From Victivallaceae bacterium (GTDB lineage Bacteria > Verrucomicrobiota > Lentisphaeria > Victivallales > Victivallaceae), in the NCBI GenBank assembly GCA_028717165.1, contig JAQUOK010000161.1:1-6900 (forward strand): 6,900 nt of DNA, read 5' to 3'. A program made the position numbers and the translations under genes. Below, piece after piece: positions 1 to 6,231 of the stretch. Within the stretch, counting starts at the first letter, position 1, and each line of letters opens with the position of its first letter. The notes beneath the pieces are model-generated. The model was not told the origin of the DNA and made no database searches. It was given only the letters and a program-made list of their open reading frames with translations.

Positions 1-5
1 AAGCA

Positions 6-881
6 TTATAACAACCTGTAGTTTTTTGTAACCGCCAGAACTACGAAATTCAGGCTGTCCAGCGGAGTCGCCGGAATAATTTTACCAGAAAAATAAAGCT
101 GGGTGGAAAAAACCTGGTCTTTCGAATCCAGCTGTTTCAATGAACCGATCAGAAATCCTCCGGGGATCTGGTGTTCGAAACCGGAAGTAAAACATTTCTC
201 GCCGGGAGTGAATTTGCTTTGTTTCGACAGGAAACTGATATTTATTTCGTCCGGGACCAGTGTCTGCCGGGAATCGCCGTTGATGATGCCGTGAGTATCG
301 GCGCTTTCAAAATATGCGGAAATGCGGAAGCGGGGATCCAGCACGCTCATGACCCGTGCTGAATGCCTTGCCGTTTCCTTTACCACTCCGGTCAGTATGA
401 CCTGGCCGGGATATTGCGGGTTGAAACACAGAACCGGAGTTCCGGCAATAACCCCGTCGTCGGAGCCGCGGTTAACCGTAAAACCTTCCTTCCAGAACAG
501 GGGATCCCGGATAATTATTTCGGCGGCGATATAATTGCAGTCGGAGCGCTTCGGGAGTTTCAGGAGCGCGCGCAGTTTTTCGTTTTCCACGGTGAGTTCG
601 CCGAATCTGGCGACTTTCGAGGCGAAAATACGGTTGGCGGTTTCAAGCCCGGTGATTTTTGCGGCCAGTTCATTTTTACTGTAAAGGCGGGAACTCCCGT
701 CCGCGGCGGCGTATTTGCCCTGCGCCGGGACTTCGACATAAGGATAGAAGAAATTACTGGTAACCCTGAACCATGCCTGCCGCAAGGTCTGGAAACCGGC
801 GGCCAGAATAACGATGAGCAGGGCGGATATGATCAGGCCCGAATTCCATTTTTCAAAAATTCTGCTCTTTGACTTCGGCAT
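6..881 (-). CDS. mreC: Rod shape-determining protein MreC
   Basis: MreC is a bitopic inner-membrane protein with a periplasmic beta-rich domain; it links the MreB cytoskeleton to the wall-elongation enzymes. The 291-residue product is of usual family length. It has a short basic cytoplasmic start, one membrane helix at about residues 14-30, a likely coiled coil at about 66-107, and then the MreC core. That core includes AEIIIRDPLFWKEGF (120-134), NRGSDDGV (137-144) and a late SGFEHQIPGGFLIG (233-246), matching the family's 'TSG...P.G..IG' pattern. The start ATG at 881 follows a modest AAGGG ribosome-binding site. The gene lies 38 bases after fabK on the same strand, so cotranscription is likely. 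mreB is not next to it on the upstream side, which is less common; mreD may lie beyond the left edge. Family assignment is firm. Confidence 0.9.
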   Translation of the reverse strand: MPKSKSRIFEKWNSGLIISALLIVILAAGFQTLRQAWFRVTSNFFYPYVEVPAQGKYAAADGSSRLYSKNELAAKITGLETANRIFASKVARFGELTVENEKLRALLKLPKRSDCNYIAAEIIIRDPLFWKEGFTVNRGSDDGVIAGTPVLCFNPQYPGQVILTGVVKETARHSARVMSVLDPRFRISAYFESADTHGIINGDSRQTLVPDEINISFLSKQSKFTPGEKCFTSGFEHQIPGGFLIGSLKQLDSKDQVFSTQLYFSGKIIPATPLDSLNFVVLAVTKNYRLL

Positions 882-897
882 TTTCGCCCTTTTTCAA

Positions 898-916
898 GCG
901 GCATTTTTTCTGCCGC
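898..916 (-). promoter_or_regulatory. Intercistronic hairpin between fabK and mreC
   Basis: A perfect 6-bp inverted repeat, GCGGCA and TGCCGC, encloses a 7-base loop that reads GAAAAAA in the mRNA. It starts four bases after the fabK stop codon and ends shortly before the mreC ribosome-binding site. No U-run follows, so it is a poor candidate for a terminator. It could protect the fabK 3' end or modulate mreC translation. The inverted repeat is seen directly; any function is inference. Confidence 0.45.
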
Positions 917-919
917 GTT

Positions 920-1945
920 TCAATTAAGTTTACCCCTTATATCTTCCAGGGTTGCTGAGGCGTCGGCGATCAATTCCGCGATCAGTTCCTTTACCGGCAC
1001 GATCTTATCCACCAGCCCAACCGACTGCCCCGCCATCAGGGAGCCGTAATCGACATCACCGTCAACAACCGCTTTGCGTAAAGCCCCCATCCAGAATGTT
1101 TCAACCTGTTCCTGAGCTTTTTCCCGGGAAATTTCACCTGTTTCCAACTGTTTCAGCAGTTTCAACTGGAGTTGTCCGAAATTATTGAGCCCCTTATTGC
1201 GCAGGGCGCGAACCGCCACGACGGGCAGTTTTGAATCGTATTGCGGCGTCGATACCGCGTCGCGGGCGTTGGCGCGTCTGAAAACAGCCTTGAATTTTTC
1301 GTGGGCGCAGCATTCCTCGGTCATTACAAAGCGCGTCCCCAACTGCACCCCGGCGGCTCCCATCAGCAAGGTGTGAGCCATCATTTTCCCGGTGGCGATC
1401 CCGCCGGCCATGAATACCGGAATTTTGTCGCCGAGTTCGAAAAGCACCTGCTGCATCAGCACTGTTGCCGACACATGTCCGATATGGCCGCCGGCTTCGC
1501 TGCCTTCGAGAATAATCGCGTCGGCCCCGAAACGGACCATGCGTTCGGCGATTGACAACGTGGAAGCGAAACACATGACTTGGGCGCCGCTTGCCTTGGC
1601 TGTTGCGACTTCGCCGGCGCGCGGAAAGCTGCCCGCGAAAATAACATAGGGCAGTTTCATTTCCGCAAGCATCTGCAGATGTCCTTTGTAGGCCGGGGCG
1701 ATCGTGATGAGGTTTACGCCGAAAGGCTTATCCGTCAGGGTGCGGGTTTCCTCTATCTGCCTTTTGAGAATATCGGCGGGGGCATTGCCGCCCGCGAGGC
1801 AGCCGAAACCACCGTTATTGGAAACCGCCGCAACCAGTCCGGGTTCGGATACCCAGGTCATGGCCCCGCAGATAATCGGGTATCTGCAGTTTAAAAATTC
1901 ACTGCCGCGTTTCATCAGAGAGGTAAGTAACCTGTTTTCGTTCAT
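920..1945 (-). CDS. fabK: FabK-type enoyl-ACP reductase II (2-nitropropane dioxygenase-like flavoprotein)
   Basis: This is a cytosolic FMN TIM-barrel enzyme expected to reduce trans-2-enoyl-ACP with NAD(P)H, the last step of each fatty-acid elongation cycle. At 341 residues it is slightly longer than typical FabK. Visible motifs in order are PIICGAMTWVSEPGLVAAVS (23-42), GGNAP (52-56), LTDKPFGVN (70-78), EGSEAGGHIG (147-156, with the family's key His at 154), AGGIATG (180-186, phosphate binding) and GAAGVQLGTRFV (196-207). The C-terminal DGDVDYGSLMAGQSVGLV (295-312) closely matches FabK of Gram-positive bacteria and favours FabK over nitronate monooxygenase, which shares the fold and the GGHIG motif. 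The ATG at 1945 has AGGA nine bases upstream. Met11 is an alternative start closer to the usual N-terminus. The gene is followed 38 bases later by mreC on the same strand. No fabI is visible in the window, so whether this is the only enoyl reductase cannot be judged here. Confidence 0.8.
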   Translation of the reverse strand: MNENRLLTSLMKRGSEFLNCRYPIICGAMTWVSEPGLVAAVSNNGGFGCLAGGNAPADILKRQIEETRTLTDKPFGVNLITIAPAYKGHLQMLAEMKLPYVIFAGSFPRAGEVATAKASGAQVMCFASTLSIAERMVRFGADAIILEGSEAGGHIGHVSATVLMQQVLFELGDKIPVFMAGGIATGKMMAHTLLMGAAGVQLGTRFVMTEECCAHEKFKAVFRRANARDAVSTPQYDSKLPVVAVRALRNKGLNNFGQLQLKLLKQLETGEISREKAQEQVETFWMGALRKAVVDGDVDYGSLMAGQSVGLVDKIVPVKELIAELIADASATLEDIRGKLN

Positions 1946-2004
1946 GTCAATATTTCCTGCAAATTACGAAGTTTCCAGAATCAGTTAAAGATAATAGGTA
2001 ATCT

Positions 2005-2023
2005 ATCCCGAAAAAGACGGGAT
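2005..2023 (-). promoter_or_regulatory. Hairpin or palindrome in the fabK leader
   Basis: A perfect inverted repeat, ATCCCG and CGGGAT, is separated by 7 bases (AAAAAGA on the plus strand). It lies 60-78 bases upstream of the fabK start. No T-run follows on either strand, so it may be an operator or an mRNA leader hairpin rather than a terminator. It has the same geometry (6-bp stem, 7-base A/T-rich loop) as the hairpin after fabK. Function is unknown. Confidence 0.35.
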
Positions 2024-2037
2024 TGCAACCAAAGACA

Positions 2038-2063
2038 AAAACCAAGTCGGTTTTATTTTTTTT
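2038..2063. terminator. Possible weak bidirectional terminator
   Basis: AAAACC and GGTTTT form a 6-bp stem around AAGTC. On the plus strand the stem is followed by A and eight T residues; on the minus strand it is followed by TGTCTTT. It sits about 50-70 bases after the stop of the minus-strand surface-repeat gene, where a terminator before fabK would be expected. The stem is AT-rich and short, so termination in the useful (minus) direction would be weak. A second 6-bp pair (2088-2093 with 2106-2111) overlaps that gene's stop codon but has no U-run. Confidence 0.3.
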
Positions 2064-2110
2064 CGGATTGTAATCGGTTTATTTGGGGCGGAAAAGGCAA
2101 ATTTCTTCCG

Positions 2111-2830
2111 CTAAAAATTGAGCAGCAGCGTTATCGGGAACACCCCGTTGGGGTTGAAGTTCAAAACTCCGATCTGAACGCATGATCTTTTCTTTTTCTT
2201 TTCGTTGAATTCCTTTGAGTGGAAGTCATCGAATACGTCGCTGGGCGGTTCGGAAAGATTAATTACCCCCAACTGCAAGCCGCTGAACAGGGTATTTGAG
2301 ATATTTATACAGCCCAACTGGAAGCCTTTGAAAATAGAGTCGACGGTATTGACGAAGCCGCACTGGAAACCGACGGAATCGGTAAAATCGGCGCCGGCAT
2401 GATCAAGACTGTCAGAACCGGCCTGATTATAAAAACCGCCGATCTGCACGCCGTTCATTTGAGTTTCAGCGGCGTTGATAAGCCCAATGGACAAACCGTT
2501 GACGGCGCCGGCAGTCCGGTTGACAACGGCAAGCTGGAAACCGTTGGTTCCGTCAGTGCCGGAATCACAGATTACGCCGCAGTCAAAACCGTTTACGCCC
2601 TTGTTATAAGTATAAACAGCGGAAAGACGAAAGCCGTTAACGACGTTTTCTTCGCAGGGAAACTGTATCGGCGAGAAAAATCCGAGTTCAACCCAGGTTT
2701 TTTTGCTGCAGTCGCATTTGCTGACGGTTTTACTGTCATTAGTGGGCATGCTGCTTTCCGCCGCCCGGCAGAATACGGTTCCGGCTGCGGCTACGGCAAG
2801 GAAAACAATAAATTTATTCGCTTTGAGCAT
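2111..2830 (-). CDS. Exported LA_2272-type surface-repeat protein
   Basis: This is a 239-residue protein of unknown function. Residues 1-24 look like a signal peptide: a basic start, a hydrophobic stretch, and cleavage near CRAA/ESS. The Cys at 21 lies in TVFC, a poor lipobox. From about residue 64 to 192 the protein is a run of roughly seven or eight units of 16-20 residues with the pattern G-(F/L/V)-Q-(L/I)-G-x-(I/V/F)-N, for example NGFQLAVVN, NGLSIGLIN, NGVQIGGFYN, KGFQLGCIN and SGLQLGVIN. After a charged insert (198-216, with KKKKR) it ends in VQIGVLNFNPNG...LLNF, which resembles the typical end of LA_2272-family surface-repeat proteins. Such repeats suggest beta-strands at or in the outer membrane, and a terminal Phe fits that. 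The mature part contains several cysteines. The ATG at 2830 is well supported by AAGGAG at 2839-2844, eight bases upstream. Family assignment rests on memory of the repeat pattern. Confidence 0.75.
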   Translation of the reverse strand: MLKANKFIVFLAVAAAGTVFCRAAESSMPTNDSKTVSKCDCSKKTWVELGFFSPIQFPCEENVVNGFRLSAVYTYNKGVNGFDCGVICDSGTDGTNGFQLAVVNRTAGAVNGLSIGLINAAETQMNGVQIGGFYNQAGSDSLDHAGADFTDSVGFQCGFVNTVDSIFKGFQLGCINISNTLFSGLQLGVINLSEPPSDVFDDFHSKEFNEKKKKRSCVQIGVLNFNPNGVFPITLLLNF

Positions 2831-3072
2831 TTCGGCATCTCCTTATAATTTAGAATGATAATTGGAAACAAAATAACAACGGTTGACTCAAAAAGCAAAC
2901 CGGAAAATACATAATGCGCCATTAAACTTGAAAAAAGGTAAGCAGTAAGTCGATTTATTGGGGGGAAAAGGGCATACGCGCCAAACCTTATTTTGCAAAC
3001 CGTGGAAGTATTTGGAAATTAAGATGTTACATTATTTATAAATGGTTTTGGCAATATAGATAACGATGTAGC

Positions 3073-3157
3073 CGGCCTGTCATCAGGGGCGTAACGTTTC
3101 GGGACGCACTGCATTCAGCGGATTTTATCAATCAGGTTCCCCTGTTAGACGAGGCTG
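3073..3157. other. Imperfect long-stem, multi-hairpin fold (possible structured RNA or palindromic element)
   Basis: The outer arms pair in blocks. CAGGGG (3084-3089) pairs with CCCCTG (3139-3144), GTC (3079-3081) with GAC (3148-3150), and GCCT (3075-3078) with AGGC (3152-3155), with small bulges between. The enclosed 49 bases can form three short hairpins: CGT/ACG around 3095-3106, CTG/CAG around 3109-3118, and GATT/AATC around 3121-3133. The layout is cloverleaf-like, but it lacks tRNA consensus bases and a usable anticodon arm. It could be a leader RNA of birA, a small RNA, or part of a repeat element together with the adjacent array. The pairing was found by eye, so chance is possible. 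Confidence 0.35.
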
Positions 3158-3177
3158 ACAAAAGTCTTGCTTGACAG

Positions 3178-3269
3178 CGATTGGGACTCCCGGGACGGTT
3201 GAGACTTTTGAATTTAACCTCAAATTCCCAAGCGTCCCAAGTGTCTCAAAAGTCCCATTTTCTCAAACA
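3178..3269. repeat. Inverted array of degenerate 9-base repeats (unit TCYCAANNG)
   Basis: The right half reads as successive units on the plus strand: CCTCAAAT (3218-3225), TCCCAAGCG (3226-3234), TCCCAAGTG (3235-3243), TCTCAAAAG (3244-3252), TCCCATTT (3253-3260) and TCTCAAACA (3261-3269). The left half contains the same unit on the opposite strand: CGATTGGGA (3178-3186), CTCCCGGGA (3187-3195), CGGTTGAGA (3196-3204) and CTTTTGAA (3205-3212). The two halves meet near 3213-3217 and form a large imperfect palindrome. Its best arms are GACTTTTGA (3203-3211) with TCAAAAGTC (3246-3254). The units keep a 9-base period with two variable positions, as in a decayed tandem repeat. Its role is unknown; candidates are a dispersed intergenic repeat or a protein-binding array. 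Confidence 0.65.
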
Positions 3270-3316
3270 ATCATATCTGTCGGGGCCGTCCTGTTATATT
3301 TTTTCCTCTATTTATC

Positions 3317-3344
3317 TTTATTTTCCGTAAAGTTGTGCTATTTT
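3317..3344 (+). promoter_or_regulatory. Possible promoter of birA-oadGAB
   Basis: TGCTATTTT (3336-3344) fits an extended -10 element, with a weak -35-like TTTATT (3317-3322) 16 bases upstream. Transcription would start near 3351 and give a very short leader before the birA ATG at 3371. Another -10-like TATATT lies at 3295-3300 without a good -35. Both are weak, and the call rests mainly on position. Confidence 0.25.
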
Positions 3345-3370
3345 AGGCGGAGACAAAACGGGGCTCCCAC

Positions 3371-4138
3371 ATGCATAAAGAATTGAATATAATATATTTA
3401 GATGTAATTGACTCGACTAACAGATACGCTTTGCGCAATTTTGCCGAACTTCCTGATGCGGCGCTGGTCGTCGCCAACGGTCAGAATGCCGGACGCGGGC
3501 GCCATGCGCGCCAATGGCTCTCCCCCCCGAATACCAATATTTACGCCTCGCTGGTCGTTAAAAACGCCGGACGGAATCCGGTTATGGCCTCGATAATCGC
3601 CTCGCTGGGGGCCTTGAGCACTCTTCGGGAAACCGCTCCCGAAATAAAATTCTGGCTGAAATGGCCCAACGACATATTCTGCCGGGAGCGCAAGATCGCC
3701 GGGATACTCTGCGAAACCGCTTCGGATGCCGAAGACCGGTTTGCGGGCGTCGTTGCCGGAATCGGGATCAACGTGAATATGCCGCCGGAAATTATTTGCC
3801 GGATAGACCAGCCGGCAAGTTCTTTGCGATATGAAACCGGCAGTAAATTTAATCTAAAAAAAATTGCTGAAAAACTGGCTAAAAACCTGAATAAGTATTA
3901 TAGTATCTATTCTATTTTGCCTGAAGCTCTGTTTGACTTATGGAAAACCGAAAATCTTTTGCTTGGCAGGGATGTCGGGATTGATACCGGCACAGAAACC
4001 ATAAGCGGCAGGATCATTGACCTGGGCCGCAGCGGTGAAATAATTTTCGAGACCGCCGGCGGGCAAACCAGGTTCTTCAGCGGTGATGTCAGAATCAACA
4101 AGGATTCCATTGATTTTGAAAAACTGGTACCGGTTTAA
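3371..4138 (+). CDS. birA: Biotin--[carboxylase/decarboxylase] protein ligase BirA, catalytic form without HTH domain
   Basis: The enzyme makes biotinyl-AMP from biotin and ATP and transfers biotin to the lysine of a biotin-carrier domain. The 255-residue product begins directly with the catalytic domain. Motifs are DSTN (14-17), GRGRHARQW (41-49, the biotinyl-AMP binding loop), LKWPND (96-101), KIAGILCE (108-115) and GIGINVN (130-136). A C-terminal SH3-like domain spans about 196-241. It lacks the N-terminal winged helix of E. coli BirA, so it is a monofunctional ligase and not a repressor. An in-frame TAG at 3344-3346 rules out a longer N-terminus. The ribosome-binding site is poor: AGGCGGAGA ends 17 bases before the ATG, and GGGGCTCCC right before the start could form a tiny hairpin. 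The gene runs straight into oadG (36-base gap), whose operon encodes a biotin protein, OadA, as a likely substrate. Confidence 0.92.
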   Translation: MHKELNIIYLDVIDSTNRYALRNFAELPDAALVVANGQNAGRGRHARQWLSPPNTNIYASLVVKNAGRNPVMASIIASLGALSTLRETAPEIKFWLKWPNDIFCRERKIAGILCETASDAEDRFAGVVAGIGINVNMPPEIICRIDQPASSLRYETGSKFNLKKIAEKLAKNLNKYYSIYSILPEALFDLWKTENLLLGRDVGIDTGTETISGRIIDLGRSGEIIFETAGGQTRFFSGDVRINKDSIDFEKLVPV

Positions 4139-4174
4139 AAATAAACGATAAAATATAACAGGAATACAATCAGA

Positions 4175-4405
4175 ATGATTATCGACGGATTTAAATTAAT
4201 GGTCATTGGAATGGGCTATGTAATGCTGTTCCTCTCGATAATGGTCGTGGTCATCCTGCTGGTCGCGAAAGCCCTCAAGCCCTTCGCGCACCTGCTGGAG
4301 GAAAAAGCCGCCCCCCCCCGCAGAACTCCGGCCGCCGCCGCGGACAACAAAAATCTGGTTGCCGCCGCGATTGCCGCCGTCCACATGCACCGCAACAGAA
4401 AATAA
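4175..4405 (+). CDS. oadG: Oxaloacetate decarboxylase, gamma subunit (OadG family)
   Basis: This is a small membrane subunit that ties the biotin-bearing alpha subunit to the Na+-pumping beta subunit. The 76-residue product has the standard layout. One membrane helix lies at about 10-33, starting with the family-typical GMGYVMLFLSIMVVV. A Pro/Ala-rich linker with APPRRTPAAAA follows, and the short C-terminal stretch AAAIAAVHMHRNRK resembles the family's 'AAIAAAV...HR' ending. AGGA lies 11 bases before the ATG; Met9 and Met13 are less likely starts. Its place between birA and oadA supports the call. A run of nine C residues (4311-4319) lies in the linker and is a potential slippage or sequencing-error site. 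Sequence alone would be weak for so short a protein, but context makes the assignment solid. Confidence 0.85.
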   Translation: MIIDGFKLMVIGMGYVMLFLSIMVVVILLVAKALKPFAHLLEEKAAPPRRTPAAAADNKNLVAAAIAAVHMHRNRK

Positions 4406-4434
4406 CTTCTAATTAACATAAAAGCAGGTTCGGA

Positions 4435-6228
4435 ATGAAAAAAATCAAATTTATGGATACATCCTTCCGTGACGGTTTCCAAAGCTGTCTGGGAGCACGC
4501 GTAAAAACGGAGGACTTCCTCCCGGCCCTTAAAGCCGCAGTGGAAGCGGGAACGGCGAATTTTGAGATCGGCGGAGGCGCACGTTTCCAGAGTCTTTATT
4601 TTTATTGCCGGCAGGACGCGTTCGATATGATGGACGCCGCCCGCAAACTCGTCGGCGATGAGATCAACCTTCAGACTCTCGCCCGCGGCGCAAATGTGGT
4701 CGGTCTGGTGTCTCAGTCCCGCGACATTATCGATCTGCACGCCAGGATGTTCAAGAAGCACGGCATCAGTACCATCCGTAATTTCGACGCCCTCAACGAC
4801 GTCCGGAACCTGGCTTATTCCGGACAGTGCATCCATGACGCCGGACTGAAACATCAGGTTACCGTGACGCTGATGGGCTTGCCGCCCGGACTGGATGAGA
4901 ATTACGCCCATACTCCCGAATTTTATATTGACCGCCTGAAGGAAATCCTCGCCAGGGAAATTCCTTTTGACAGCGTCGCTTTCAAGGACGCGTCCGGCAC
5001 GACCCCTCCGAACATAGTTTACGAAACGATCAGGGAAGCCCGTAAAATACTGCCCGAAGGCGCTGTTATCGAATTCCATACTCATGACACTGCCGGAATG
5101 GCGGTCCCGTGCAACATGGCCGCAATCGAGGCCGGGGCGGATATAATCGACCTCGCCATGTCGCCGGTCAGCGGCGGCACGGCGCAGGCCGACATCCTGA
5201 CCATGTGGCACCGCCTCAAGGGCACGGATTATACTTTGGACATCGACCATGAAAAGATCCTGGAAGCGGAAGAAGTATTCATCGACTGCATGGAAAAATA
5301 TTTCATGCCGCCCGAAGCCAAAGAGGTAAATCCGCTGATCACTTTCTCCCCGATGCCGGGCGGAGCCCTGACCGCCAATACCCAGATGATGCGGGATGCC
5401 AACTGTCTCCGGCTTTTTCCGAAAGTCATCGCCGAAATGCGCGAAGTTGTCGCCCGCGGCGGTTTCGGAACTTCCGTTACCCCGGTCTCACAGTTTTATT
5501 TTCAGCAGGCCTTCACCAATGTAATGAGCATGCAGCACGGCAAGGACAAATGGGACAAAATATATGTCGATTACGGAAAAATGGTTCTCGGTTATTTCGG
5601 GCACACCCCGTCTGAACCCGACCCGGAAATTGTCAAGCTTGCTTCCGCCCAGCTGGGGCTTGAACCGACCAAAGAAGACGTCCACGACATCAACGACGCG
5701 AATCCGGAACTCGGCGTCAAAGCCGCAACCGCCAAACTCGAAACCGCCGGCCTGAAAGTCTGCGATGAAACGATTTTCATCACCGCCACCTGCGGCGATA
5801 AGGGCATTGCTTTCCTCAAGGGCGACAAACCGCTCGGTATCCGCTACAAAAAAGACGTTGAAGCCGCGGCCGCACCGGCTCCGGCGGTTTCAAACGATGC
5901 TCCGGCCTCTTATACGGTTACCGTTGACGGCAAAGCCTTTAACGTGCATGTCGCTCCCGGCGGCTCCGCGGTTGCGGCTCCGGTATCCGCTCCGGTTTCC
6001 GCAGGCGGCGCGACTTTTGAGATAAAAGCCCCGATGCCCGGTAAAGTATTCAAAATGCTGGTTGCCAAGGGTGATGCCGTACAGGCCGGCGACACCGTCG
6101 CGGTGACGGAGGCGATGAAAATGGAAAACGAAATCAAATCAGAAAAAGCCGGTACGGTCGTGGAAATTGCCGCTCCCGAAGGCGCGCAGGTTAATACCGG
6201 CGACGTACTGGTTGTCATCGGGGAATAG
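4435..6228 (+). CDS. oadA: Oxaloacetate decarboxylase alpha subunit (carboxyltransferase plus biotin carrier)
   Basis: OadA transfers carboxyl from oxaloacetate to its own biotin, releasing pyruvate; OadB then frees CO2 and pumps Na+. The 597-residue product has three parts: a TIM-barrel carboxyltransferase (about 1-290), the conserved PYC/OadA domain (about 290-475), and an Ala/Pro linker (about 476-525) leading to a biotinyl domain (about 526-597). Expected catalytic residues are present: Asp13 (RDGFQS), Arg84 (LARGAN), Lys184 (FKDASG), His215 and His217 (FHTHDTAG), Thr349 (VTPVSQ) and the biotinylated Lys562 in EAMKM. The N-terminal motif is RDGFQS rather than the common RDAHQS, and IGGGARF replaces the usual WGGATF. 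It is therefore a divergent member, but the fold is clear. No biotin carboxylase domain is present, and the oadG/oadB neighbours argue for decarboxylase over pyruvate carboxylase subunit B. AGG lies six bases before the ATG, and oadB starts three bases after the stop. Confidence 0.92.
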   Translation: MKKIKFMDTSFRDGFQSCLGARVKTEDFLPALKAAVEAGTANFEIGGGARFQSLYFYCRQDAFDMMDAARKLVGDEINLQTLARGANVVGLVSQSRDIIDLHARMFKKHGISTIRNFDALNDVRNLAYSGQCIHDAGLKHQVTVTLMGLPPGLDENYAHTPEFYIDRLKEILAREIPFDSVAFKDASGTTPPNIVYETIREARKILPEGAVIEFHTHDTAGMAVPCNMAAIEAGADIIDLAMSPVSGGTAQADILTMWHRLKGTDYTLDIDHEKILEAEEVFIDCMEKYFMPPEAKEVNPLITFSPMPGGALTANTQMMRDANCLRLFPKVIAEMREVVARGGFGTSVTPVSQFYFQQAFTNVMSMQHGKDKWDKIYVDYGKMVLGYFGHTPSEPDPEIVKLASAQLGLEPTKEDVHDINDANPELGVKAATAKLETAGLKVCDETIFITATCGDKGIAFLKGDKPLGIRYKKDVEAAAAPAPAVSNDAPASYTVTVDGKAFNVHVAPGGSAVAAPVSAPVSAGGATFEIKAPMPGKVFKMLVAKGDAVQAGDTVAVTEAMKMENEIKSEKAGTVVEIAAPEGAQVNTGDVLVVIGE

Positions 6229-6231
6229 GAA

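Larger units (their letters stand above)
2831..3370. other. Divergent intergenic region without a recognisable gene
   Basis: This 540-base gap separates the minus-strand surface-repeat gene from plus-strand birA, so it should carry both promoters. The left part (2831-3060) is AT-rich. The only promoter-like pair I see there is TTGACT (2883-2888) with TACATA (2908-2913) on the plus strand at a long 19-base spacing, which is weak. The right part holds the fold at 3073-3157 and the 9-base repeat array at 3178-3269. A possible 71-residue reading frame on the plus strand at 3171-3386 is mostly a translation of the repeat array and lacks a good ribosome-binding site, so I do not call it a gene. Confidence 0.7.

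Noticed and set aside
920..1945. Nitronate monooxygenase as the product
   Set aside because: The fold and GGHIG motif are shared, but the C-terminal DGDVDYGSLMAGQSVGLV block and the N-terminal half match FabK better. It remains a minor alternative.
2399..2848. Plus-strand frame of 149 codons opposite the surface-repeat gene
   Set aside because: The minus-strand product has a signal peptide, a strong ribosome-binding site and clear repeats. The plus-strand frame has none of these and only mirrors the repeats.
3084..3150. Integron attC site
   Set aside because: GTTAGAC fits the 3' core, but the 5' core GCGTAAC breaks RYYYAAC, the inner L boxes do not pair, and no cassette or integrase is nearby.
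3073..3157. tRNA gene
   Set aside because: The fold is cloverleaf-like, but there is no GGTTCRA T-arm consensus, no 7-base acceptor pair and no standard anticodon loop.
3171..3176. TTGACA as a -35 promoter element
   Set aside because: The hexamer is perfect, but no -10-like sequence lies 15-19 bases downstream; that space is GC-rich repeat.
3178..3269. CRISPR array
   Set aside because: The units are 8-9 bases long, contiguous without spacers, and switch orientation in the middle.
3171..3386. Plus-strand reading frame of 71 codons overlapping the birA start
   Set aside because: Its N-terminal half is a translation of the 9-base repeat array (PSVPSVSKVP), it lacks a ribosome-binding site, and it runs into birA in another frame.
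4216..5250. Long minus-strand reading frame of 344 codons
   Set aside because: It lies opposite oadG and the first half of oadA, both clear family members. It shows no recognisable domain and is a shadow of their GC-rich codons.
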